NCBI GenBank assembly: GCA_015062925.1
Contig: SUTL01000005.1
Location: 1-46,668, forward strand
DNA: 46,668 nt
Direction of reading: 5' to 3'
From: Methanobrevibacter thaueri
GTDB lineage: Archaea; Methanobacteriota; Methanobacteria; Methanobacteriales; Methanobacteriaceae
Part shown: one piece after another, positions 16,515 through 25,637 of the stretch
Position numbering within the stretch: position 1 is the first letter of the stretch
How the letters are laid out: each line of letters opens with the position of its first letter
Position numbers and translations under genes: made by a program
Notes under the pieces: generated by a model
What the model saw: only the letters and a program-made list of their open reading frames with translations
Databases searched by the model: none
What the model was told of the DNA's origin: nothing

Positions 16515-17632
16515 TACTTATCATACTCCCCGTATTCACAACCGGCATTTTCAATCTTCACATGGTCAATTAAAGTACCATCTTTCTTATACAACTTAAT
16601 CTCACCCCAACCATTACCACCATTCCACAAACGATTATGTCTTTTCTGACCATCAGGAGCCTCATAATTAATTAACAACATCTCATCACGCTTACAATAA
16701 AGAACCAACTCCATTTTAGAATTCTTATTACTTGCTTTAACATTCCAAGTATGAATCTCATCACCCTCCTGGAAATCAAAATCAATTTTAACCATATTCC
16801 AGAATCTTGCAAAATTATATTCATACATAGTACCCTCATAATAAAACCCAATTAATAATTTACGAGGAATAGAAATACCAAAAGCCTTCGGCCTACCACC
16901 ACCAGCCTCAAAAGCAGAATTATTTAACTTCTTACCAGTTTTAAGACTTGTTAAATTACATGAAGAAATCCAAAGCCAAGGTGAAGTAAAATCACCACCC
17001 CAATTCTTATCAGCATAACCATAAGATTTTTCAGGAATTACCTCATACTCCTCACCATCCAACCAGATAGTACCACTATACTGAGTTTTAATTCCCTCAG
17101 CATGCCAGAACATTTCAAATGAATTTAATTTTCTAAATAAAGAATTTGCACCATAACCAACATTAAAAGTTATTTGCTTATCAATATCCAAATCCCACAT
17201 CATATCTCCAGCATCACTCATATACTCAGGATGTTCACGAGCTTCCTCCTCAGATACTCTTGCAAAACCATTCATATGAGTTTCAGTTAAACTGCAATCC
17301 CCAACACGAATATTCAATTCATCATCAGGACAATCAAAATACTTCATTGAGTAAAAATTATGAATCTGCTTTGGATTTTTACCCCATGTTCCCGCTTTAA
17401 TCATACAATAAGATGGTTTTTTACCAGCTTCACGGTTCTCAGGTAATTGTCCAAGTGTAGGTTCTTCCTCAGCTAACGCAGGATTACATACAAAATACTC
17501 AATAAAAAAAGGTCTTTCTTCACCAGTTTTCTTATTATAAGCAGTTAAAGAATGCCACCACCAATCATAACCCTTCTTAGCAAGTGGTCCTTTAAGCATA
17601 TAATAATCTCTTTTCAAATCACTCTTATTCAT
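16514..17632 (-). CDS. Tocopherol-cyclase-like / lipocalin-like (AttH/CrtC superfamily) protein
   Basis: YDWWWHSLTAYNKKTGEERPFFIEYFVCNP and YGYADKNWGGDFTSPWLWISSCNL resemble the EKNWG-type motif of tocopherol cyclase-like proteins; overlaps the kinase start by 1 nt. Confidence 0.55.
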   Translation of the reverse strand: MNKSDLKRDYYMLKGPLAKKGYDWWWHSLTAYNKKTGEERPFFIEYFVCNPALAEEEPTLGQLPENREAGKKPSYCMIKAGTWGKNPKQIHNFYSMKYFDCPDDELNIRVGDCSLTETHMNGFARVSEEEAREHPEYMSDAGDMMWDLDIDKQITFNVGYGANSLFRKLNSFEMFWHAEGIKTQYSGTIWLDGEEYEVIPEKSYGYADKNWGGDFTSPWLWISSCNLTSLKTGKKLNNSAFEAGGGRPKAFGISIPRKLLIGFYYEGTMYEYNFARFWNMVKIDFDFQEGDEIHTWNVKASNKNSKMELVLYCKRDEMLLINYEAPDGQKRHNRLWNGGNGWGEIKLYKKDGTLIDHVKIENAGCEYGEYDK

Positions 17633-17780
17633 AATTATTACTCCAATAAAACAAATATTCTATATTAATAATTTAATTTATATTAATAATAATTAAAATA
17701 ATTTATTATTTAATTTAAAAGCAAAAAACTATAAAATTAATAAAAAAAAGATAAAATGGGAAAAATATTCCCCTAAAAAT

Positions 17781-18421
17781 TTAAACATCTGCAGGTTTTC
17801 CTTTTTCAGCCCATTTAACAGTAATATTAGTAAATGGTTGAGCAATTGCACTCCAAATCAAACTTAATATCCAATGTGAGAATATCATGATTAAAATATC
17901 AGGAATTGAAAATACTCCAATAAATGCTAATCCGATAAATATGAAATTATCGATTAATTCACTGAAAGCAATAACTCCTAAGTTTTTAACAGCAGAATAC
18001 TCTTTTCCTTCATTTACAATAGTTGTAATTCTTGCATTTTAAAGTTACCAATCAAGTAACTAATATATGATGCAATAAGGATTCTTGGAGTTTGTGTAAA
18101 TACAAATGCTAGGCTTGAATCTCCAGTATAGAAAGCTGGAGAAGGTAAGAATAATATTAAAGTTGTCATGAATACAAATAAAATATCAACACAAAGACCT
18201 AATATAATAGTTCTACGTGCAGTCCTTTCACCATAAACATCAGCAATTACATTAGTTAAAATATATACTAAAGGATAAATAAGTACTCCAGCAGGAGTTT
18301 CCATTCCTAAAAATCCAATATTAATAATTTTAACAGTTATTAAATTTGCGATGGTGAATGCCATACAGAAAAATGCAGTAATTATTACTCTTTTTTCAGT
18401 AAAGTCAAAATTCAAATCCAT
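17781..18421 (-). pseudogene. Queuosine precursor transporter-like (YhhQ/VUT family), interrupted by one frameshift
   Basis: 18014-18421 encodes MDLNFDFTEKRVIITAFFCMAFTIANLITVKI...ADVYGERTARRTIILG...SYLIGNF; the next frame continues NARITTIVNEGKEYSAVKNLGVIAFSELIDNFIFIGLAFIGVFSIPDILIMIFSHWILSLIWSAIAQPFTNITVKWAEKGKPADV*. Confidence 0.8.
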
Positions 18422-18468
18422 GCTAACATATATTTAACATTAACAGTATTTAATTATTATGTAAAAAG

Positions 18469-20292
18469 TTAATAACCAATATCTAAAATTCTTTCCTTAG
18501 TATTATGTCTCACCCATTTTTTACCCATATTTGAATAAAAAATATTAATCTTCTTTTTTGCATGTTTTTTCAAATGATAATTTAATTTAACAATTAAACT
18601 TCTCTGATCATACGAGCAAAACTTTGTTTTAACATATTTAACTCTTAACCATTTATTTGGAAGTGAAGCTCCCGGAACATCATACCTACCATAAGAATTA
18701 CTTAACAAAACCTTTTTACCATTCTTACTAATGTCTAAAATAGCAACATAATGATTATAAGCATGGAATATTAAAGCACAACCTCCTTTTTTCAATTTCT
18801 TAAGTGCCTTTGAAAATGATTTTTTAGTAAAATAACTGGCTTTAAAATGTAATTTCTTTAAAGCTTTTTTAATCCATTGACATTTAGTTCCAAAACCTGG
18901 GGTAGTGCCTGCTTTTTTTGCAAATTGTTTTTCAGGAATATAATGTCTTAAAACCTGACTGCACATACTAGCTGATGTTGGAGCACAGGTATATGGAGTA
19001 TTCTGTTTATCACGAACTTCAGAATATGTATATGATTTGCCTTTAAGTGAAACTGTTATTTTTTTAGGCCAATATCCTTTTTTGTTTTTCTTAACTATTT
19101 TTGTATTAATTGCTCTTTCTATAACATTCCATTTTTCACGTTTAATAATATGATTAAGTTTTGGTTGGGTTTTTGATTTGAAAAACGTATATTTTGATAA
19201 TTTCTTATTTAAAAATAAACAATAACTATCCCTTTTTATAACCTTTTTATATTGGGATTTTTTAAGAGTGTATTTGAAATCTCCATCAGCCATTACATAA
19301 TTACCTGACATCCAATCAATATCCGGAACACCGTTTTTAAATGGAATTTTCTTTTTTAAAGGGTTTTTAACATTTCCTTTAATTCCAATAACTATTTTTG
19401 TATTAAAAGACCCGATAATAGTTGTGGTTCCCTCATATTCTACTGTGATTGTTAAAGTTCCAGTTCCAGCATATGGTTTGAAAACTATTATTCCTTCATT
19501 ATTTGTTTTTTTAACATATATTTTATCATTAACTGTTATTTTAATTGTTTTACCTCCAACAACAGATTGTGTTGGGCTTTTTAAATATATTCTTAAATAA
19601 CCATTTGTTAATAATCGAGTGTTTCCAATGACAATAGATGTTGTTGCAGGTACAAGTAATTTAATTGTTTTTGATATGGAATTATAATACTCATCACCAG
19701 CATATATGATTTTAACTGAATAAGTTGAAGGTTTTAATGAAATTTTAAAACCTGCTCTACCATCTGAATTAGTAGTGTCTTTGTAAGTTTTACCATTTAC
19801 TGTGAATTTAATCAAAGCATCAGCTATTACTTCGTTATCCTGGTTTTTAAGATAAGCATAGAAGTAATCTCCTTTGATTAATGTGGTGTTAATAACTGTT
19901 AAATTTGTATTGATTTTTAATATATTAATGTTAAAAGTTGAATTAGCTGATGGAATCTGTGAATTACCATTATAAATAATATTTAAAAGATAATTATTAG
20001 GTTTTAGATTTAGTTTTAAATTACTTTTCCCCTGCAAATCCGTTAGAAGCGAGTAATTCTTATCATCAATATTTGCAGTTATGTTTTGATTTACTAATGG
20101 ATAGTTATTTGAATCTTTAAGATAAATATCAATTGAATCTCCAGTTTGAATTTCAGTAGTGTTAATTGTTATTTTAGGTGATGTAGTGTTTGTTAATGTA
20201 TCTGGAGAGGTTTGATTAGTGGCTGTGGCGAAGGATATTGTGAATAAAAATATTATACTACATATTACCAGTAATTTTAATATTTTATTCAT
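18469..20292 (-). CDS. Secreted Ig-like repeat protein with C-terminal C39-like cysteine peptidase domain
   Basis: Signal peptide; Ig-like repeats; YTCAPTSASMCSQVL (Cys), AYNHYVAILDI (His), SNSYGRYD. Confidence 0.75.
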   Translation of the reverse strand: MNKILKLLVICSIIFLFTISFATATNQTSPDTLTNTTSPKITINTTEIQTGDSIDIYLKDSNNYPLVNQNITANIDDKNYSLLTDLQGKSNLKLNLKPNNYLLNIIYNGNSQIPSANSTFNINILKINTNLTVINTTLIKGDYFYAYLKNQDNEVIADALIKFTVNGKTYKDTTNSDGRAGFKISLKPSTYSVKIIYAGDEYYNSISKTIKLLVPATTSIVIGNTRLLTNGYLRIYLKSPTQSVVGGKTIKITVNDKIYVKKTNNEGIIVFKPYAGTGTLTITVEYEGTTTIIGSFNTKIVIGIKGNVKNPLKKKIPFKNGVPDIDWMSGNYVMADGDFKYTLKKSQYKKVIKRDSYCLFLNKKLSKYTFFKSKTQPKLNHIIKREKWNVIERAINTKIVKKNKKGYWPKKITVSLKGKSYTYSEVRDKQNTPYTCAPTSASMCSQVLRHYIPEKQFAKKAGTTPGFGTKCQWIKKALKKLHFKASYFTKKSFSKALKKLKKGGCALIFHAYNHYVAILDISKNGKKVLLSNSYGRYDVPGASLPNKWLRVKYVKTKFCSYDQRSLIVKLNYHLKKHAKKKINIFYSNMGKKWVRHNTKERILDIGY

Positions 20293-20307
20293 AACATTAA
20301 ACCTCCA

Positions 20308-22134
20308 TCATAATCCTAATCGCTGATGCGTATTATGTTTATGCCAGTTTGATCCAAAACTTGTATAGTAATTATTTATACTGTTTTTTGTTGAATTTGA
20401 TAATTTATAATTTAATTTAACAATTAAACTTTCCTCCCAATGTGAGAATTTCTTTTTCATATAACTCACTTTCAACCATTTTGTTGGAATATTATCATAA
20501 CTGCCATATGAATTACTTACCAGAACCTTTTTACCATTGCTACTGATATCTAAAATTGTCACATAATGCATATTTGCATGAAATACTAAAGCACATCCTC
20601 CTTTTTTAAGTTGATTTAAAGCTTTTTTAAAAGATGCTTTATAGTAGTATGTACATTTGAAATGATTTTTCTCCAATGCTTTTTTAATACCTGAACATGG
20701 TGTTCCTTCACTTTTTTTAGTTCCTGCGAGTTTTGCCAAGTATTTTTCACATACATAATTTTTTAAAACCTGACTGCAAACACTTCCAGATGTTGGTCCA
20801 CAAGTATATCCTGTGTTTTGAGCATCTCTTACTTCAGGATAAGTATATGATTTGCCTTTAAGTGATACTGTGATTTTACCCGGCCAATATCCATGTTTAT
20901 TTTTTTTAACAAGTTTAGCATTTATTGCTCTTTCAATTACATTCCATTTTTCACGTTTAATGATATGGTTGAGTTTAGGATGATTTTTAGTTTTGAAAAA
21001 TGTGTATTTTGTTAATTTATTATTTAAATATAAGCAATAACTATCTCTTTTTAATACTTGTTTGTATTGGGATTTTTTAAGAGTGTATTTTGCATTATTA
21101 TCCCCCATCACATAGTTTGCAGGCATTAAATCAATATCAGGTTTACCATTTTTAGAAGCAATACTTGTTTTTAAAGGGTCTTTAACATTGCCATCATAAC
21201 ATTTCATGCTTTTGGAGGAGTAATATTTACCTACTTTGGCTTTAACTTTATATGCTCCCTGTTTAACAGATGGTTTGAAAATAACTATTCCTTCAGAATT
21301 ACTTTTTTTAGATAATTTTTTATTTCCAATGAATAATCTTACTTTTTTAGAAACTGATTTGCCGTTGATTTTTAAATAAATCCTCATATAACCATTAGAG
21401 AGTAATTTGGAGTTTCCTATTTTAATTGATCTGGATGTTGTTGTGCGAACCTTGAATTTTAAAGATGATGAGAAATATTGATTATCTCCTTTATATTTAA
21501 CTTTAATTGATGTTGGAGCTTTTAATTTAATTTTAACTATTCCTTTGGAGTTGGTTTTTCTTATGTGTTTTTTACCTTTGTATTTTATGGTGATTTTTTT
21601 ATTTGAAACACTGTTTCCATTACTATCAACTAAATATATGTTTATACTTCCCTTTTTTATAATATAATTCGCTGATTCTATGATTCTTGTATTTAATTTT
21701 GATAGTATGATTTTAAAAGCTGCAAAAGTGGCATTATATTCATCATCTCCTTTAAATGAAACTGTTAATGTATAAGTTCCTTTTGCAAGATTTATTGGAA
21801 ATTTTACAATACCTTTGGAATTAGTTGTGTAAGTATAGTTTTTATTATTTAAGTTAATTGTTAAATTTTTTGATTCTAAACTTCCATTTGTAGAGTTTTT
21901 TAAATAAATTTCAAGTGTATCTTTACTTTTAAGAGTATTGGTTTGTATTGTGATGTTTGGTGTTGTTTTCTGGATTGATTGATTTGTATTTGAAATATTG
22001 TTTTCTATTTGTATTGTATTATTTTCATTTAATGGATTGAAATCAGTTGAATTATCTTCAGTTGCACTGACAGTTAGAATATTTAAAAATAATAAAAATA
22101 ACAAAATAATAAAAAATTTTGTTTTAAATTGCAT
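20308..22134 (-). CDS. Secreted Ig-like repeat protein with C-terminal C39-like cysteine peptidase domain (tandem paralog)
   Basis: Same architecture; YTCGPTSGSVCSQVL, ANMHYVTILDI, SNSYGSYD; shared LKKSQYK..LKRDSYCLYLN..NHIIKREKWNVIERAIN segment. Confidence 0.75.
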   Translation of the reverse strand: MQFKTKFFIILLFLLFLNILTVSATEDNSTDFNPLNENNTIQIENNISNTNQSIQKTTPNITIQTNTLKSKDTLEIYLKNSTNGSLESKNLTINLNNKNYTYTTNSKGIVKFPINLAKGTYTLTVSFKGDDEYNATFAAFKIILSKLNTRIIESANYIIKKGSINIYLVDSNGNSVSNKKITIKYKGKKHIRKTNSKGIVKIKLKAPTSIKVKYKGDNQYFSSSLKFKVRTTTSRSIKIGNSKLLSNGYMRIYLKINGKSVSKKVRLFIGNKKLSKKSNSEGIVIFKPSVKQGAYKVKAKVGKYYSSKSMKCYDGNVKDPLKTSIASKNGKPDIDLMPANYVMGDNNAKYTLKKSQYKQVLKRDSYCLYLNNKLTKYTFFKTKNHPKLNHIIKREKWNVIERAINAKLVKKNKHGYWPGKITVSLKGKSYTYPEVRDAQNTGYTCGPTSGSVCSQVLKNYVCEKYLAKLAGTKKSEGTPCSGIKKALEKNHFKCTYYYKASFKKALNQLKKGGCALVFHANMHYVTILDISSNGKKVLVSNSYGSYDNIPTKWLKVSYMKKKFSHWEESLIVKLNYKLSNSTKNSINNYYTSFGSNWHKHNTHQRLGL

Positions 22135-22215
22135 ATATTCACCATAATATTAGTATTACATTATATTAAATTACATATATAATATTTATGGCCAATTTAT
22201 TAACAATGAAAAGGA

Positions 22216-22240
22216 TTTTGGAAAAGTATTTTTTCCAAAA
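22216..22240. terminator. Hairpin downstream of the eha-associated gene block
   Basis: TTTTGGAAAA-gtatt-TTTTCCAAAA, perfect 10-bp arms, 36 bp past the CBS gene stop on the minus strand. Confidence 0.45.
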
Positions 22241-22275
22241 AATGTGTGTTGAATTTTTTATTTTTTAGGATAGGA

Positions 22276-22911
22276 TTATTTTTTTGCCCTTCCAACTCTG
22301 CGTGCAACTACCATTTCACCAACAGAAATTAATCCTGCGAAGAATTTTTCAAGTCCTCCTGTTGCCCAGATTGCTTCACCAAATGTTGAATTCATGATGT
22401 TTTTCTCATATTCTTCAGGTGAAATCTTTATGCCAGTTGTTTTTTTGTATACTAAAGCTGAAGCTGACATTAATTCTTCCCAGCTGACTCCTTTTAGTTG
22501 GTTTTGCATTGCTTTGTATAGTTTTTCCACTTTAATATCATATAGGTCGGATAATAATTCAACTATATCACAGGCGCGAACCATACCTATTACTTGATTA
22601 TCATCATTTACAACTGGTACTGTTACAAATTTATTGTTTGCTGTTAATATTACTGCTTTTCTTGCAGGGTCATTTTCATGTACTGTGGAAACTTCATCTG
22701 AACTACTCATTATTTCCTGAATTTTATCTTTACCTTCTCTAAGTCCTCGTGTAATATCGAATGCTGTAATCCATCCTACTAATTGTTTATTATCATTTAC
22801 CACTGGACATGTGAAACGTCTAACATTTTCCATAGCTTTTGAAGCTTCAATTACACTGTCATTGCAATTTAAGTATACGAAGTCTTTATCCATTAATTCT
22901 TTTGCTTTCAT
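22276..22911 (-). CDS. Two-CBS-domain protein
   Basis: MKAKELMDKDFVYLNCNDSVIEASKAMENVRRFTCPVVNDNKQLVGWITAFDITRGL... second CBS PVVNDDNQVIGMVRACDIVELL. Confidence 0.88.
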   Translation of the reverse strand: MKAKELMDKDFVYLNCNDSVIEASKAMENVRRFTCPVVNDNKQLVGWITAFDITRGLREGKDKIQEIMSSSDEVSTVHENDPARKAVILTANNKFVTVPVVNDDNQVIGMVRACDIVELLSDLYDIKVEKLYKAMQNQLKGVSWEELMSASALVYKKTTGIKISPEEYEKNIMNSTFGEAIWATGGLEKFFAGLISVGEMVVARRVGRAKK

Positions 22912-22931
22912 AAACAGCCCCCATTTTTTCC

Positions 22932-23759
22932 TTATTTTAATTCAACTCTTTTTAATGCTCCTACTGGACAATGGTTTGTGCATTCAATACATCTTATGCA
23001 TTTATCATTGTCTAGAACTACTTCACCATCCACTAATTCTATTGCACCGGTCGGGCAATTTTCTTCACATAAATAACAATTTACACATGATTCATGATTT
23101 ACATCTATTAATCTTGAATGAATTATTGGCCCAATATATCGGTCTAATTCAATTGCATAGTCATTTAGTGAAATTTCTTTACATGCCCCACAGCCAATAC
23201 ATAGTTTTTCATTAATATATGGATATAATTCATCATCAATTAATTCTATCCCCATATCCATATTTAAATCATCAAAAAACTCTTTAAATTCAAGAGTGAA
23301 TGCATTTGTCGGACATAATCTTGCACAATCATCCCAATTAGTATCAATTGAATAATCTACTGAAATACTGTTCATACGAATTACTCTGTGAACACTACTA
23401 ACATTAGCTAAATTATATTCAATAACTTCACGTTCATCTTCATGATTATAACTAACATTATTGTTAATTAATTTAATAGCTGAAACTGGACATGTTTGAA
23501 CACATATTTCACATTTAACACATTTATCAGTTATTTTTGCCATTCTGAAAATATTTGCCGGTTCAATTGCATTAACAGGACATTCTCCAACACAAGTATT
23601 ACATCTCACACATCTTGGTGAAACAGCAAAAATTTCCTGGTTTGTACTGAAATCCTCTAGTTCAAATTGGAAATCATCACCATCATCATCTAATTCAACA
23701 GATTTCAAAAGAACTTCACGTTCTAAATTTTTCATCTGTTTTATAAAAGATACATTCAT
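22932..23759 (-). CDS. Polyferredoxin (4Fe-4S) with degenerate central motifs, Eha-linked
   Basis: CVRCNTCVGECP, CVKCEICVQTCP, CARLCP (partial), CIGCGACKEI (partial), CVNCYLCEENCP, CIRCIECTNHCP. Confidence 0.88.
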   Translation of the reverse strand: MNVSFIKQMKNLEREVLLKSVELDDDGDDFQFELEDFSTNQEIFAVSPRCVRCNTCVGECPVNAIEPANIFRMAKITDKCVKCEICVQTCPVSAIKLINNNVSYNHEDEREVIEYNLANVSSVHRVIRMNSISVDYSIDTNWDDCARLCPTNAFTLEFKEFFDDLNMDMGIELIDDELYPYINEKLCIGCGACKEISLNDYAIELDRYIGPIIHSRLIDVNHESCVNCYLCEENCPTGAIELVDGEVVLDNDKCIRCIECTNHCPVGALKRVELK

Positions 23760-23781
23760 TTTAATACCAACTGAAATTAAT

Positions 23782-24723
23782 TTATTTTATTTGAAAAAAC
23801 TCCTTTAAATCTTTTAAATTTGGGAATTTTTCCATTCCAAATCCTCCAATAGATTTACTAGCCACCCAATTTCCAATTTTACATGATTTTTCAAGATCAT
23901 ATCCTTTTAGATAGGAATATAAAAATCCACTGTTAAAACTATCTCCTGCTCCGGTTGTATCTACAACATCACATTTAAATGCTTCAATTTTACATTCTTC
24001 TTTATTTGTAATTGCATATACTCCTTTTGAGCCCTGTTTTATTACAATAGTTTCAATTCCTAAATCTAGAAATCCAATAGCTAATTCTTTTAATGAAGAT
24101 TTGTCATTATTACATAATAATCTTAATTCTGATTCATTTATTAATAATATATTAGTTCTATTTAGTATAGGTTTTAATTCTTCAAATCCTTTTTTAACAT
24201 ATAACATTCCAGGATCAAAGCTTAATAGGCATTCATCATTAAGTTTTTCTAATAGTTCTATTTGAGTTTTAAAGGAATCTCCGACAAATGATGTGTAATG
24301 CATTATTTTACATCTCATTATATTTAACGGATTGATTTCATCTATTTTTATTTCATCATTTACTCCTGGATCAATGTATAAGCATCTTTCTCCTTCCTGG
24401 TCGACGAATCCTAGGCATTTGCCTGTTGCTCCTGTGTCTGAGTAGATTAAATTGTTAGTGTAAACTCCATTTATAGCGAGATTGTATTCTATTAAATCAC
24501 CATCTTCATCTTCTGCGATTTTACCTATTATTGATGTTGAACAACCTAATCTTGCCAGACCAACGATAGTATTGGCCGCTGAACCTCCTGGAGTGTCTAT
24601 TTCATTTGTAATGAAACTTTCTTCATCATTTGTGACAATATTTTCAACAGAATAGAGCTTATCTACGTTTAGTGCTCCGAATCCTATTATTTCTGCATTT
24701 AAATCATTATCATAAATTTCCAT
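23782..24723 (-). CDS. PfkB/ribokinase family sugar kinase
   Basis: TPGGSAANTIVGLARLGCSTSIIGKIAEDEDGD and VVDTTGAGDSFNSGFLYSYLKG signatures. Confidence 0.9.
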   Translation of the reverse strand: MEIYDNDLNAEIIGFGALNVDKLYSVENIVTNDEESFITNEIDTPGGSAANTIVGLARLGCSTSIIGKIAEDEDGDLIEYNLAINGVYTNNLIYSDTGATGKCLGFVDQEGERCLYIDPGVNDEIKIDEINPLNIMRCKIMHYTSFVGDSFKTQIELLEKLNDECLLSFDPGMLYVKKGFEELKPILNRTNILLINESELRLLCNNDKSSLKELAIGFLDLGIETIVIKQGSKGVYAITNKEECKIEAFKCDVVDTTGAGDSFNSGFLYSYLKGYDLEKSCKIGNWVASKSIGGFGMEKFPNLKDLKEFFQIK

Positions 24724-24735
24724 TTTTAAAACCTT

Positions 24736-25626
24736 TTATTTTAGAATATCTAATAAGTTAATATTTTTATCTCCTAGTTTACCATCAAAGTTACCTGCTG
24801 ATATTCCAATAACATCTTCAAATTCTAATGCAGTGTCAATACCTGTTTTCACTGCTTTGTTCATGGATTCTGTGTTAATTGCATTTATCACTACTTCTGG
24901 AATATAGTTAACTCCTTGTGGAACTTTTGATTTATCTCCTAATTTTTCTTTTAGGGAAGGACAGTAAAAGTGATTTGTTGTTGGGCCTATTTCTGGGAAA
25001 TTTGTTTCTGGTTTGGATGCCGCTGAGCAAATGTCAAATGGTGTTGTTGCACCTTCAACATCCATTATTGCATCAATTATTGCTTCACCTGCATTTAAAA
25101 CTGCTTCTTGTGTTTTACATAAATACCAGAAGTTTCCTCCCATAGTTCCATTATTTATTTTGAATTTTTCTTCTATTTGAAAATCAGGTACTGCGATTGG
25201 TACATTTATCATTTTTCTATCATATTTTTCAACAGCCCATTCATATCCGTCTCCACAGTGCCCTACAATATCCATCATTTCTATATATTCTTCGCTGTCT
25301 TTATCTGAGTAGTCAAATATGCGTGTGAATGGTTTTACTAGTATATCTTGGCGGAGTCTGTATGATAGTTCAAATGCGAATTTTTCAACATCATCTCCTC
25401 CTAACCAGTATTGAACTATGGCTCCGAATCTGTTGTCTGGAGTTTGTGATGGGTTTAAAAATCCTTCAACTCCTCCTTCTACTCTTCCGATTACTGCACT
25501 TGGAGTTGATGTTGAGTCATATGCTGCTCGTTTAACTATGGATTCTGTTGGTCCTGTTATGAGAGCCCGTACATATTTTCCTTGGAATGCTTCAAAGAAT
25601 GTGTCTTCTACTTTATCATAATTCAT
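24736..25626 (-). CDS. Formylmethanofuran:tetrahydromethanopterin formyltransferase paralog (Ftr-II type)
   Basis: [76 protein letters not shown] are Ftr-like. Confidence 0.88.
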   Translation of the reverse strand: MNYDKVEDTFFEAFQGKYVRALITGPTESIVKRAAYDSTSTPSAVIGRVEGGVEGFLNPSQTPDNRFGAIVQYWLGGDDVEKFAFELSYRLRQDILVKPFTRIFDYSDKDSEEYIEMMDIVGHCGDGYEWAVEKYDRKMINVPIAVPDFQIEEKFKINNGTMGGNFWYLCKTQEAVLNAGEAIIDAIMDVEGATTPFDICSAASKPETNFPEIGPTTNHFYCPSLKEKLGDKSKVPQGVNYIPEVVINAINTESMNKAVKTGIDTALEFEDVIGISAGNFDGKLGDKNINLLDILK

Positions 25627-25637
25627 TTTTAATACAC

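Noticed and set aside
24918-25621. Three plus-strand ORFs opposite the Ftr paralog
   Set aside because: Antisense frames rich in Leu/His, no domain, coding signal clearly on the minus strand.
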